Source: Tabrizicola sp. (GTDB lineage: Bacteria > Pseudomonadota > Alphaproteobacteria > Rhodobacterales > Rhodobacteraceae). Taken from it: a stretch of DNA of 64,000 nucleotides. The stretch covers positions 39,367 through 103,366 of the forward strand of contig JALOTD010000012.1 in NCBI GenBank assembly GCA_025458105.1. The letters run 5' to 3'. The translations under genes were made by a program, and so were the position numbers. Shown piece by piece: positions 32,182-40,968 of the stretch (its first letter is position 1; the number at the start of each line of letters is the position of its first letter). Under the pieces are notes generated by a model. The model searched no databases and was not told the origin of the DNA. It saw only the letters and a program-made list of their open reading frames with translations.

Positions 32182-33830
32182 CCGCCCCCCTGACCGAAAA
32201 GGCCTGGGCCGAAGCCCGCGCTGCCGCCATGGCCTCGATCCCGGCCGAGGTGAGGGCGCATGGGCTGCCCGCCGTCCTGCTGCCCTATCAGGCGCGGGCG
32301 GTGGGGCTTCTGGACAGCGCCTGCCCGGTCCTGTTCGTCGAGAAGTCGCGCCGGATCGGCCTGACCTGGGGGCTGGCGGCCTATGCCGTCCTGCGCGCTG
32401 GTCGCCAGAAGGCGGCGGGCGGGATGGACGTGATGTACATCTCCTACAGCCGCGAGATGACGCGCGAGTTCATCGACGCCTGCGCGATGTGGGCCCGCGC
32501 CTTTGACAGCGCCGCGGCGGCCGTCGAGGAGACGTTGTTCGACCAGGGCGACGGCGACAAGGCGATCAACGCCTTCCGGATCAAGTTCGCCAGCGGCTTC
32601 GAGATCATGGCCCTGTCGTCGGCCCCGCGCGGCCTGCGCGGCAAACAGGGCGTGGTGATCATCGACGAGGCAGCCTTCGTCGACCAGCTGGCAGAGCTTC
32701 TGAAGGCGGCGCTCGCCTTCCTGATGTGGGGCGGCCAGGTCGTCGTCTGCTCCACCCATGATGGGGCCGAGAACCCGTTCAACCAAGGGGTCCAGGACAT
32801 CCTGTCGGGCCGGTCGAAATACGCCCACCTGCGCATCGACTTCGACCAGGCGCTGAACGAGGGCCTTTACCAGCGGATCGCGCTGGTCACCGGAAAGACC
32901 TGGACGCCCGAGGCGGAAGCGAAGTGGCGGCAGGACATCATCGACTTCTACGGCGACGGTGCGGACGAGGAACTGTTCTGCGTCCCGAGCCTCTCCTCCG
33001 GCGCCTGGCTGCCCGCCCCGCTGATCGAGGCGCGGATGACGGTCAAGCGCAAGGTACTGCGACTGGAGCTGCCCGCCGATTACCTCTACCGCCACCGCCT
33101 CGACCAGCAGGCCCTTCTGGCCGAATTCCTGGCCGACCTGAAGGATCAGCTGGCCGCGCTGCCCCGTGACGTGAAGTACGCTTTCGGTTTCGACTTCGGC
33201 CGCGTTTCCGACCTTTCAACGGTGTCTTTGCTGGCCATTGAACAGGCCCTTAAACGGACCGAGGCGCTGTCGATCGAGATGCGCAACGTGCCGGGCGACG
33301 AGCAGAAGATGATCGTCGGCATGGTGCTGGAGGCGGTGCGCGCCCAGCTGATCGGCGCAGGCTTCGACGCAACTGGCATGGGCTGGACCGTGGCCGAGGA
33401 CATGGGCCGGAAGTTCGGCCTGCGCGAGGATCACGAGCAGGGCGCGGGCCTGATAATGGCGGTGAAGTTCACCGAGGAATGGTACCGCCTGCACATGCCG
33501 CCCCTGAAGGCCGCATTCGAGGATGACGCCATTGCGCTGATCGCCGACGAGCTGCACCTGTCCGACCTGCGCTTGGTCAAGCTGGTCCGGGGCATCCCCC
33601 GCGTCCCCGCTCTGCGCGAAGGTGAGACAGGCAAGAAGCGGCACGGCGACTATGCCATCGCCCTCGCGCTCGCCCACTGGGCCAGCCGCATGCGCTGGTC
33701 GGAGTATTCCTACCGGGGCGTCCAGTCCGACCGCAGGCCGGGCCGGTCGGCGCTGGCCCAGGACCAGGACGACGAGGCAGACCGCTGGCGGCAACCGCTT
33801 GGGGCACGGCTGCGGGGAGGGGTGTTCTGA
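32178..33830 (+). CDS. large terminase (Mu gp28-like)
   Basis: 550 aa from the GTG at 32178. The ATPase motor has FVEKSRRIGLTWG as the deviant Walker A and GVVIIDEAAFVDQ as Walker B, followed by a coupling motif near VVVCSTHDG. The C-terminal nuclease domain contains AFGFDFGRVSDLST and a late GDYAIALALAHWA with an acidic residue, as in RNase H-like terminase nucleases. It cuts and packages phage DNA into procapsids by the headful route used by Mu. Confidence 0.93.
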   Translation: MTAPLTEKAWAEARAAAMASIPAEVRAHGLPAVLLPYQARAVGLLDSACPVLFVEKSRRIGLTWGLAAYAVLRAGRQKAAGGMDVMYISYSREMTREFIDACAMWARAFDSAAAAVEETLFDQGDGDKAINAFRIKFASGFEIMALSSAPRGLRGKQGVVIIDEAAFVDQLAELLKAALAFLMWGGQVVVCSTHDGAENPFNQGVQDILSGRSKYAHLRIDFDQALNEGLYQRIALVTGKTWTPEAEAKWRQDIIDFYGDGADEELFCVPSLSSGAWLPAPLIEARMTVKRKVLRLELPADYLYRHRLDQQALLAEFLADLKDQLAALPRDVKYAFGFDFGRVSDLSTVSLLAIEQALKRTEALSIEMRNVPGDEQKMIVGMVLEAVRAQLIGAGFDATGMGWTVAEDMGRKFGLREDHEQGAGLIMAVKFTEEWYRLHMPPLKAAFEDDAIALIADELHLSDLRLVKLVRGIPRVPALREGETGKKRHGDYAIALALAHWASRMRWSEYSYRGVQSDRRPGRSALAQDQDDEADRWRQPLGARLRGGVF

Positions 33831-34099
33831 TGCGCTGGATCCCTGAGACGCCAGAGCAAGAGACAGAGCGCCGGGGCCAGTGGCGACTGGTCTTCGCTTG
33901 GTTCCCGGTGGTGATGCGTGACGGAGTCCGCGTCTGGCTTGAGCACTACTGGGTGCGCCAGGTTCCAGCTTCGGCCCGTGTCTTCTGCGAGTATGGCATC
34001 AGCTTCGAAACCGAGCGGCGCGCGGTGGGCACCCCCGAAGAGTGGACGCCGCCGCCTGAAGGTCCGACCGGACCGCCGCCGCCCAAACCCACAAGGTGA
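33830..34099 (+). CDS. hypothetical protein between terminase and portal
   Basis: 89 aa, start codon sharing a base with the terminase stop. Aromatic-rich (WRLVFAWFPVVMRDGVRVWLEHYW) with a proline-rich C-terminus. No family recognised; may be a structural accessory. Confidence 0.5.
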   Translation: MRWIPETPEQETERRGQWRLVFAWFPVVMRDGVRVWLEHYWVRQVPASARVFCEYGISFETERRAVGTPEEWTPPPEGPTGPPPPKPTR

Positions 34100-34103
34100 C
34101 CCC

Positions 34104-35744
34104 ATGAAAACCGCCCAGCTGCTCGATCACCGTGGCCAGCCCGTCCGCAAGGCCGACCTGAAGGCCGAGGTTGCGGCCGCCACCCTGGGTGGTGTGCGCA
34201 ACCCGATGCCCGGCTATCCGGCCGACGGTCTGAATCCTGTGCGGCTGGCGAACATCCTGCGCGAGGCCGACCAGGGCGACCCGGTCCGCTACCTTGAGCT
34301 TGCCGAGACGATTGAGGAACGCGACCTGCACTACCTGGGCGTCCTTGGCACCCGGCGTCGGGCGGTGACCCAGATGCCGATCAGCGTCGAGGCCGGGGAT
34401 GACAGCCCGGAGGCGGAGCGTCATGCCGAGATGGTTCGTGCCTGGCTGAAGCGGGACGAGCTGACCGACGAGCTTTTCGACATCCTCGACACGATCGGCA
34501 AGGGTTACAGCTTCACCGAGATCCTCTGGGACACCTCGGAGGGGCAGTGGATGCCCGCCCGGCTGGAATACCGCGACCCGCGCTGGTTCCGCTTCGAACG
34601 GCAGAACCTGGCCACGCCGCTGATGCTGGGCGACAGCGGGCAGGAGCTGCCGCTGCCCGCCTTCAAGTTCATCTTCGCCCAGATCAAGGCGAAGTCGGGC
34701 CTCGGCCTCCGCTCCGGCCTGGCGCGGGTCGCGGCCTGGGCCTGGATGTTCAAGGCCTACACCCAGCGCGACTGGGCGATCTTCACCCAGACCTTCGGCC
34801 AGCCCCTGCGGGTGGGCAAGTTCGGGCCGGGGGCAAGCGAGGACGACAAGAACACCCTCTTCCGGGCGGTGTCGAACATCGCGGGCGATTGCGCTGCCAT
34901 CATCCCGGAATCGATGACCATCGACTTTGTCGAGACTTCGAACGTCGGGGCCTCGACCGACCTGTACCTCAAGCGCGCCGACTGGCTGGACCAGCAGGTG
35001 TCGAAGGGTGTCCTGGGCCAGACCGCGACAACCGACGCGGTGACCGGGGGCCTGGGGTCGGGCAAGGAACACCGCGAGGTGCAGAAGTCGATCCAGACGG
35101 CCGACGGCCGGGCGCTGGCGGCGATCCTGAACCGGGATCTGATCCGTCCCTGGATGCAGCTGAACTTCGGCCCGCTGAAGGTCTACCCCCGGATCAAGAT
35201 CGAGGAGCCCGAGCAGGAGGACCTTGCTGCCTTCTCGTCGGCGATCGTGCCGCTGATCGACCGGGGCCTGGAAATCGACCAGGGCGAGGTAAGGGACAAG
35301 TTCAACCTGTCGGACCCCAAACCGGGGGCCAAACTGATGCGCCCGACCGGTCCGGCTGCATCTGCGACCGAGCCGCCGCCGCCGAATTCCGAAATTAAAA
35401 GCGAAAGCGGCGTTTTTAAACGGGGTGAGCCTTCCGGACGTATCACCGCGCCCGAGACCCCCGCCAAGGCCCTTCAGAGCGCAAATCCTGCGGGGTCCGA
35501 AATTGACCCCCTGGTCGACGGTCTGGCGGTGGCGCTGGACCCGATGATGGAGAAGATCCTCGGCCAGCTTGAAGCGATGATGGAGACGGCCGGAAGCCTG
35601 GCCGAGGTGCGGGAGATGTTCCTGGAAGCCTACCCGAACCTCGACGTCAGCGACTTTGCCCAGATCCTGGCCGAGGCGATGATGGCGGGCCACGCCGGGG
35701 GCCGGGTCGCCGCCTTGCGTGACAGCGAGGGCAAAGGTGGCTGA
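34104..35744 (+). CDS. portal protein (Mu gp29-like, DUF935)
   Basis: 546 aa from the ATG at 34104. Typical DUF935 stretches are LANILREADQGDPVRYLELAE, ERDLHYLGVLGTRRRAV, GYSFTEILWD and the central RDWAIFTQTFGQPLRVGKF. The C-terminal 120 residues after RPTGPAASATEPPPPN are a variable tail. The dodecameric portal joins head and tail and passes DNA. The next gene starts inside its 3' end. Confidence 0.93.
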   Translation: MKTAQLLDHRGQPVRKADLKAEVAAATLGGVRNPMPGYPADGLNPVRLANILREADQGDPVRYLELAETIEERDLHYLGVLGTRRRAVTQMPISVEAGDDSPEAERHAEMVRAWLKRDELTDELFDILDTIGKGYSFTEILWDTSEGQWMPARLEYRDPRWFRFERQNLATPLMLGDSGQELPLPAFKFIFAQIKAKSGLGLRSGLARVAAWAWMFKAYTQRDWAIFTQTFGQPLRVGKFGPGASEDDKNTLFRAVSNIAGDCAAIIPESMTIDFVETSNVGASTDLYLKRADWLDQQVSKGVLGQTATTDAVTGGLGSGKEHREVQKSIQTADGRALAAILNRDLIRPWMQLNFGPLKVYPRIKIEEPEQEDLAAFSSAIVPLIDRGLEIDQGEVRDKFNLSDPKPGAKLMRPTGPAASATEPPPPNSEIKSESGVFKRGEPSGRITAPETPAKALQSANPAGSEIDPLVDGLAVALDPMMEKILGQLEAMMETAGSLAEVREMFLEAYPNLDVSDFAQILAEAMMAGHAGGRVAALRDSEGKGG

Positions 35745-37143
35745 CGAGCTGCGCGGCACTTTCGGCAAGCCCTTCAAGGAGGCGGTCGCCGCCTTCCGCC
35801 TGCGGCTTGGCAACCTGGTGCCGACGGCCAAGTGGGACGACCTCTGGCAAGAGCAACACGACCGCGCCTTCATGGTGGCTGGGGCGACGAAGGCCGACCT
35901 TCTGGCCGACCTTGCCGCGGCCGTCGACAAGGCGATCAGCCGGGGGACCAGCCTGGAGGAGTTCCGCGCCGACTTTCGCCGAATCGTCGAGGAACGCGGC
36001 TGGCACGGCTGGACCGGCGAAGGCACCAAGGCAGGCGAGGCCTGGCGGACGCGCGTCATCTACCGGACGAACATGCGGACCAGCTACGCGGCGGGCAGAA
36101 TGGCCCAGCTGATCGAGGGCGGCTTCCCCCTTTGGGTCTACCGCCACGGCGGATCGGTCGAGCCGCGCATCATTCACCTTGGCTGGGACGGCCTGGTTCT
36201 GCCGCCCGATCATCCGTTCTGGGCCACCCACGCGCCGCCGAACGGCTGGGGCTGCAGCTGCTATGTCGTCGGCGCCCGCACCTTCAAGGGGGCACAGCGC
36301 CTGGGCGGCCAGCCGGGGAAAGAGCTGCCCGATGGTTGGCAGAAGCTGGACCCGAAGACCGGCGCGCCGGTCGGCATCGACAAGGGCTGGGCCTATGCGC
36401 CAGGGCGCAGTGTGGCGCAAGACATCGTCGCGAGGGTTCGAGAGAAGGCAAAGCAGCTGCCGTTGCCTTTGGGCGACAACCTGGTCGAAGATCTGACGGC
36501 CCTCACCTTCCGGCCCTCGGGTCGCGAAGTGCGCGAGCTGATGAAAGCGGTCGGCGTGGGTCGTGTGGGCGAGATCATCGATGAGATGCGGCAGCGACAG
36601 CAATCGGAAGGCCTGACGCAGATCACGGCGGCCGAGGCAGCCGCCATTCACGTATACACCGGCCCGTATCACGCGCGCTTGAACATGGCTGTTCGTCAGA
36701 AGGCGCTTGGGGCCGACGCGCAGCCCGAGGCTTTGCGGCTGGTCCAGATCATCGACAACGCGCTGCGCCGCCTGCCTGCGTTTTCCGGCACTACGGTCAG
36801 GGGCATCCCAATGCCGACGACGCGGATGGCGGACTTCTTCCGGGACGCGCCGGTCGGCACTCGGTTCAGCTTTGAAGGCCTGACCAGCTCCTCCCGGGTG
36901 CCGGAGAAGGCGTTCTCCGGTCCGATCCAGTTCTACATTCGCACGACAAGCGGACGGGACATTCACCTTCTGTCGCAATACCCCGACAAAGAAGAGGAGG
37001 TCCTCTTGCCATCGGGCCTTCAGTTCACCATCTTGGCAAAGCAGGAACGCGACGGCGTGCTGTACCTCGAAGTCGTCGAGGAGCCGCGCCGGAAATGGAG
37101 CGACCTGCCTCAGGAGGCACGACATGCAGAGCAGATGGGATGA
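35737..37143 (+). CDS. F: head morphogenesis protein F with C-terminal ADP-ribosyltransferase domain
   Basis: 468 aa from the GTG at 35737, which has GAGGG upstream; a GTG at 35719 adds six residues. Residues 1-230 are the Mu F/SPP1 gp7-type domain (WRTRVIYRTNMRTSYAAGRM, LVLPPDHPFW). Residues about 295-445 show the R-S-E pattern of mono-ADP-ribosyltransferases: R355 in TTVRGIP, TSSS at 383-386 after FEG, and EEE at 419-421 before VLLPSG. F proteins are internal head components; a toxin-like domain could be injected with the DNA. Related minor-head/ART fusions exist in other phages. Confidence 0.88.
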   Translation: MADELRGTFGKPFKEAVAAFRLRLGNLVPTAKWDDLWQEQHDRAFMVAGATKADLLADLAAAVDKAISRGTSLEEFRADFRRIVEERGWHGWTGEGTKAGEAWRTRVIYRTNMRTSYAAGRMAQLIEGGFPLWVYRHGGSVEPRIIHLGWDGLVLPPDHPFWATHAPPNGWGCSCYVVGARTFKGAQRLGGQPGKELPDGWQKLDPKTGAPVGIDKGWAYAPGRSVAQDIVARVREKAKQLPLPLGDNLVEDLTALTFRPSGREVRELMKAVGVGRVGEIIDEMRQRQQSEGLTQITAAEAAAIHVYTGPYHARLNMAVRQKALGADAQPEALRLVQIIDNALRRLPAFSGTTVRGIPMPTTRMADFFRDAPVGTRFSFEGLTSSSRVPEKAFSGPIQFYIRTTSGRDIHLLSQYPDKEEEVLLPSGLQFTILAKQERDGVLYLEVVEEPRRKWSDLPQEARHAEQMG

Positions 37144-37441
37144 AGGGGGGCGGCGCGTGGTTCACGCATCCGGTCGCTATACCTTTGTGCCCTATCTCGG
37201 CACGGCGGCCCAGGTGGACCGCTGGATTGCGGCGGGCTTCGACATCGAGGCTGCGGCCGAGCGGACGGAAGCGTTCCAGTCGGCCTTCCGCGCAGCGCCC
37301 AGCCTTGATGCCGCCGAGAAGATCCTTGTCGACCATTTCAACGCTGAAACGCGGATCGCGGTTGACCAGGGCGTTGCCGAGGACGATCCGGACCTTTACC
37401 GGATCGCGACGTCAGTCCGGGCCTACGAGTTCGCTGCCTGA
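37124..37441 (+). CDS. small protein overlapping the F-ART gene
   Basis: 105 aa with an ATG at 37124, 20 bases inside the F gene. RYTFVPYLGTAAQVDRWIAAGFDIEAAAERTEAF is followed by acidic helices; no family recognised. Because it is coupled to a gene with an ADP-ribosyltransferase domain, a cognate immunity, chaperone or loading role is conceivable. There is no direct evidence. Confidence 0.5.
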   Translation: MQSRWDEGGRRVVHASGRYTFVPYLGTAAQVDRWIAAGFDIEAAAERTEAFQSAFRAAPSLDAAEKILVDHFNAETRIAVDQGVAEDDPDLYRIATSVRAYEFAA

Positions 37442-37474
37442 TCGGGCGATGGCCCCCAGACCGGAGGCCTGCGC

Positions 37475-37960
37475 ATGACCACCCCGACCATCATCATCCA
37501 GACTGACGAGATCACTCCCGCGCTGGAGCGCGTCTGGGCGGCCTTGGAAAACCCCCTGCCGTTGATGCAGCACCTGGGCGAGTATTTCGTCAAATCGACC
37601 ATCGACCGTTTCCCCTCCGGGCGCGCGCCGGACGGGTCGGTCTGGGCCCCAAAGTCGCCGGTGACCATCGCGGCCCAGGGCGGGCGGCGGACCAACCGGC
37701 TGGACACGCGGCCCCTGTTTGGCCCCTCGGGTGCCCTGTCCTCGACCATCAACTACGAGGCGTTCCCCGACCGGGTCGAATGGGGCTCGCCCATGGTCTA
37801 TGCCGCCATGCAGCAGTTCGGGGGATCGAAGTCGGCCTTCCCGCACCTGTGGGGCGACATCCCGGCGCGGCCCTTCCTGGGCGTCTCGGCCGAGGACGAG
37901 GTGCAGGTCCTGGACATCATCGGCGACTACCTGAGCGAGGCTGCGGGCGAGCCCCTTTGA
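37475..37960 (+). CDS. G: phage virion morphogenesis protein (Mu gpG-like)
   Basis: 161 aa. The gpG pattern is clear: YFVKSTIDRFPSGRAPDGSVWAPKSP, followed by LFGPSGALSSTINYEAFPDRVEWGSPMVYAAMQQFGG and ARPFLGVSAED. In Mu, G is a tail-completion/head-tail joining factor and co-purifies with heads. It is the last gene before an intrinsic terminator. Confidence 0.9.
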   Translation: MTTPTIIIQTDEITPALERVWAALENPLPLMQHLGEYFVKSTIDRFPSGRAPDGSVWAPKSPVTIAAQGGRRTNRLDTRPLFGPSGALSSTINYEAFPDRVEWGSPMVYAAMQQFGGSKSAFPHLWGDIPARPFLGVSAEDEVQVLDIIGDYLSEAAGEPL

Positions 37961-38044
37961 TACAGCACCCCTGACGCCGCGCTTGACCCGCTGACCGGCG
38001 CGGGGCAGGCTGGACCCATCCCGAAACACCCTGACCCGGCCCTG

Positions 38045-38069
38045 ACCCGCAAGCCCTTGTGGGTGTTTT
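38045..38069 (+). terminator. intrinsic terminator-like hairpin, copy 2
   Basis: ACCCGCAA and TTGTGGGT form an 8-bp stem (one G-T pair) around GCCC, followed by GTTTT. The 20-nt core is identical to that at 28336-28355. It separates the G gene from the protease/scaffold-capsid block, which suggests that the capsid genes have their own promoter or rely on partial read-through. Confidence 0.65.
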
Positions 38070-38099
38070 GCCCCGTCGCATCCCGCGATGATCCGGGGC

Positions 38100-39155
38100 A
38101 TGACGCAAGCTGCCCCCACCCTTCAGAAGGCCACGATGGCCGCTCTCGACCTCGCCCAGACCGGCGAGGCCCCGGAGTGGATTCATCTGCTGCCCACTGC
38201 GAAGGGCAAGGTGCAGACCGAAGACAACCGGGGGCCCTACGATGTAATCGATGCCGACGCCATCATCGCCGCCAGCTTCGCCAGCCAGCCCAAGCTGCAG
38301 ATCGACGAGAACCATGCCGAAGACCTGAAATCCGGCAAGGGCGAACCTTCCCCTGCCCGTGGCTGGATCACCGAGCTTCAGGCGCGCGCTGACGGCATTT
38401 GGGGCAAGGTCGAATGGACCAGCGCCGGTCGCGCGCTGGTGGCCGACAAGGCCTATCGCGCGATGTCTCCCGTCATCCTCCACGACAAGGACAAGCGGGT
38501 CGTCGCGATCCTGCGGGCCAGCCTTGTGAACCGCCCGAACCTAAAGGGCCTCGTCACCCTCAACCAGGAGCAACCCATGGATGCCATGGCAAAGATGGCC
38601 GAAGCGCTCGGCCTGTCGGAGGGGGCGTCGGCTGACGACATCCTTTCCGCGATCAAGGCGCTGAAGGACAAGAAGCCCGAGGGCGACACCGCGATGCAGT
38701 CGGCCCTGTCGACCATCGGCGTGGCCTTCGGCCTGGCGGCGGATGCCAAGCCCGAGGCGGTGGTCGCGGCTGCCAACCTGGCGAAGGGTGGCAAGGATGA
38801 TCTGGTCGCGCTGCAAAGCCAGGTGACCGAGCTGACGACCCAGCTGAACGCGGTCCAGAGCGACACCAAGCGCAAGGCGGCCGAGGCCTTCATCGACAAG
38901 GCCATCGCCGACCGCCGCGCCGGGGTGAACGCGACCAACCGCGAGGACATGATCGCGCTGCACATGTCCGACACCGCGACGGCCGAGAAGCTGGTGAGCG
39001 GCATGCCGATGCTGACCGCCACCGGCACCGTCCAGACCCCGCCGCCCGCCAAGGATGGCGTCGTGTCCCTGAACGCGGCGCAGATCGAGGCGGCGCAGAA
39101 ACTCGGCCTCTCGCAGGAGGCCTACGCGAAAACCCTGGCTGAGGAGAACGCCTGA
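38100..39155 (+). CDS. I: prohead protease with nested scaffold (Mu gpI, internal gpZ)
   Basis: 351 aa from the ATG at 38100 (CCGGGGC upstream); an ATG at 38088 lacks a ribosome site. The N-terminal half is the protease (WIHLLPTAKGKV, LQIDENHAEDLKSG, APARGWITEL-like, YRAMSPVILHDK). The C-terminal half is a coiled, charged scaffold. An internal ATG at 38577 preceded by CAGGAG seven bases upstream starts the scaffold alone (192 aa), as Z is nested in I in Mu. The protease matures the head after assembly. Confidence 0.9.
   Translation: MTQAAPTLQKATMAALDLAQTGEAPEWIHLLPTAKGKVQTEDNRGPYDVIDADAIIAASFASQPKLQIDENHAEDLKSGKGEPSPARGWITELQARADGIWGKVEWTSAGRALVADKAYRAMSPVILHDKDKRVVAILRASLVNRPNLKGLVTLNQEQPMDAMAKMAEALGLSEGASADDILSAIKALKDKKPEGDTAMQSALSTIGVAFGLAADAKPEAVVAAANLAKGGKDDLVALQSQVTELTTQLNAVQSDTKRKAAEAFIDKAIADRRAGVNATNREDMIALHMSDTATAEKLVSGMPMLTATGTVQTPPPAKDGVVSLNAAQIEAAQKLGLSQEAYAKTLAEENA
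38577..39155 (+). CDS. Z: scaffold protein from internal start (Mu gpZ-like)
   Basis: 192 aa in the same frame as the protease gene, starting MDAMAKMAEALGL. The start is supported by AGGAG at 38566-38570 and by the nested I/Z organisation of Mu. The protein is alpha-helical with a coiled coil around KGGKDDLVALQSQVTELTTQ. It would be the excess scaffolding needed for capsid assembly and be removed by the protease. Confidence 0.7.
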   Translation: MDAMAKMAEALGLSEGASADDILSAIKALKDKKPEGDTAMQSALSTIGVAFGLAADAKPEAVVAAANLAKGGKDDLVALQSQVTELTTQLNAVQSDTKRKAAEAFIDKAIADRRAGVNATNREDMIALHMSDTATAEKLVSGMPMLTATGTVQTPPPAKDGVVSLNAAQIEAAQKLGLSQEAYAKTLAEENA

Positions 39156-40426
39156 TGCCGCCCCTGACCCAAGACCGCAACACGCCGCGCGCCGAGGGCG
39201 ATGATCGCGTCGGCACCCTTGGCCTGAACCAGCAGATCTTCGCTGGCGCCATGCTCATGCGGAACGCCGCTGGCGATCTGCTCGAGGGCGCCACCGCTCT
39301 GGCCTGCTTCGGCGCTGGCGTGGCCCAGGAGCGCTTGAGCTCGACCACCGCGGGCGTCACCCCGATCCGGTACCGGACCGGCCCCCACCGCTTCGCCAAC
39401 TCGTCCGCCGGTGACCTGATCACCAAGGCCGACATCGGCACCGTTTGCTACATCGTCGACGACCAGACGGTGGCGCGGACGAACGGCACCAACACCCGCT
39501 CGCCGGCGGGCGTCGTCGACATGGTGGACGCCCAAGGCGTCTGGGTCCGGTTCGACGAAGCCCTCACCCGCGCCGTCAAGACGTCCTTCCAGGGCGGGCT
39601 CTCCCAGGCTTCGACCGCCTATCTGCGGGTGGCGACCGTCATCGCGGCCTCGCAGAAGGAACAGAAGTATGCCTGGCTGGGCAAGATCCCGAACGTCCGG
39701 GAATGGATCGGTCCCCGCGTCGTGCAGAACCTCCAGCAGCACGACTACGCCATCAAGGAAAAGCCGCTGGAACTGACCCTGTCGGTCGACAAGGACGACA
39801 TCGAGACCGACAACCTCGGGATCTACACGCCCCTCTTCACCGAGATGGGCATGTCGACTGGCGCGCAGTGGGACCGCATGGTCTTTGACACGCTGAAGGC
39901 GGGGTTCGCGACCAACTGCTACGACGGCCAGTTCTTCTTCGACACCGACCACCCCGTCCTGGACGAGAACGGAAACCCGATCACCGTCTCGAACACCGGC
40001 GGTGGCGCGGGCACCCCGTGGTTCCTGCTGGACGTCAGCCGGGCGATCAAGCCGATCATCCTGCAGAAGCGCAAGGACTTCATCTTCACCGCGCTGGACA
40101 ACCTGACCGACCCGAACGTCTTCATGAACAAAGAGTTCATCTACGGGTCGGATGCACGGGCGAACACGGGCTACGGCTTCTGGCAGATGGCCTATGGCTC
40201 GCAGCAGACCCTGAACGCAGCCGCCTATGCCACCGCCCGGGCGGCGATCATGGGCATGAAGGGCGACTACGGCCGCCCGCTGGGCCTGACCCCGAACCTT
40301 CTGGTCGTGCCGCCGTCGCTGGAAAGCGCTGCGCGGAAGATCCTGAACTCGGAATACGCCACCGGTGGCGAGACCAACGAATGGAAGGGCACGGCCGAGC
40401 TTCTGGTCGCCCCGTGGCTCGCCTGA
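39155..40426 (+). CDS. T: major capsid protein fused to an N-terminal decoration domain (DUF2190-like + Mu gpT)
   Basis: 423 aa. Residues 1-130 match the separate decoration/cement protein of Mu-like phages (TQDRNTPRAEGDDRVG, FANSSAGDLITKADIGTVCYIVDDQTVART, SPAGVVDMVDAQGVWVRFD). From about residue 132 the Mu gpT major head protein follows (VATVIAASQKEQKYAWLGKIP, REWIGPRVVQNL, LELTLSVDKDDIETDNLGIY, DGQFFFDTDHPV) to a normal C-terminus. There is no stop or start codon at the junction. The usual two genes have become one, fixing a 1:1 ratio of decoration domain to capsid subunit. Confidence 0.85.
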   Translation: MPPLTQDRNTPRAEGDDRVGTLGLNQQIFAGAMLMRNAAGDLLEGATALACFGAGVAQERLSSTTAGVTPIRYRTGPHRFANSSAGDLITKADIGTVCYIVDDQTVARTNGTNTRSPAGVVDMVDAQGVWVRFDEALTRAVKTSFQGGLSQASTAYLRVATVIAASQKEQKYAWLGKIPNVREWIGPRVVQNLQQHDYAIKEKPLELTLSVDKDDIETDNLGIYTPLFTEMGMSTGAQWDRMVFDTLKAGFATNCYDGQFFFDTDHPVLDENGNPITVSNTGGGAGTPWFLLDVSRAIKPIILQKRKDFIFTALDNLTDPNVFMNKEFIYGSDARANTGYGFWQMAYGSQQTLNAAAYATARAAIMGMKGDYGRPLGLTPNLLVVPPSLESAARKILNSEYATGGETNEWKGTAELLVAPWLA

Positions 40427-40519
40427 GCCTGACGGCCTGATCCAGCAGAGGGGGCGGGCCCAACCGGACCCAAGCCTGCCCCTTTCCTCGATCAGACCTT
40501 CGCAACCTGGAGACTGCCA

Positions 40520-40957
40520 ATGTCCCGCCAGCCAAAACCCAAGGCCGCTGCCCCAGCGCCTGCCCCCAAGACCTCGACCGCCGCCGCTGCGCCGGTCACC
40601 CCCGATCCTGCGAAGCAACTTCCCCAGGTGGCGCAGGACCCCACCGGCGCTGTCAGCGCGCCCGCGTCGGCAGCCGCAGAAGCAGCGGCAGCGCCGGTGG
40701 ACCCCATCCAGCCGACCGGGCCCGGTGCCTCGCCCGAAGACGCGAAAGACCCCGACGGCAACCCGCCCTCGCCAGACGCCCCCCGCCCGACCGGCTTTGT
40801 CTTGCGCGTGAAGGGCCCGGCTACCGGTCGCTGGCGGATCGGCCGGCACTTCACCCCCGAGATCGTCGACATCCCGGCCGAGGATCTGACCCACGAAGAG
40901 ATCGCCGCTCTGAACAGCGACCCCCAACTGACCGTCCTGGCCCTGGGCGAGGACTGA
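40520..40957 (+). CDS. Mu gp35-like protein with Ala/Pro-rich N-terminus
   Basis: 145 aa. The first 90 residues are low-complexity Ala/Pro/Lys. The C-terminal 55 (FVLRVKGPATGRWRIGRHFTPEIVDIPAEDLTHEEIAALNSDPQLTV, given in part) are the small gp35/HI1506-type domain. In Mu-like phages this gene always follows the capsid gene, so a head-stabilising or decoration role is likely. A tRNA gene begins 11 bp after its stop. Confidence 0.75.
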   Translation: MSRQPKPKAAAPAPAPKTSTAAAAPVTPDPAKQLPQVAQDPTGAVSAPASAAAEAAAAPVDPIQPTGPGASPEDAKDPDGNPPSPDAPRPTGFVLRVKGPATGRWRIGRHFTPEIVDIPAEDLTHEEIAALNSDPQLTVLALGED

Positions 40958-40968
40958 CCCGAACCCTT

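Noticed and set aside
33999..36059. 686-codon minus-strand open frame opposite the portal and F genes
   Set aside because: It is antisense to two well-recognised Mu-type genes, has low-complexity Arg/Leu/Gly-rich composition and no motif. GC-rich DNA commonly gives such shadows.
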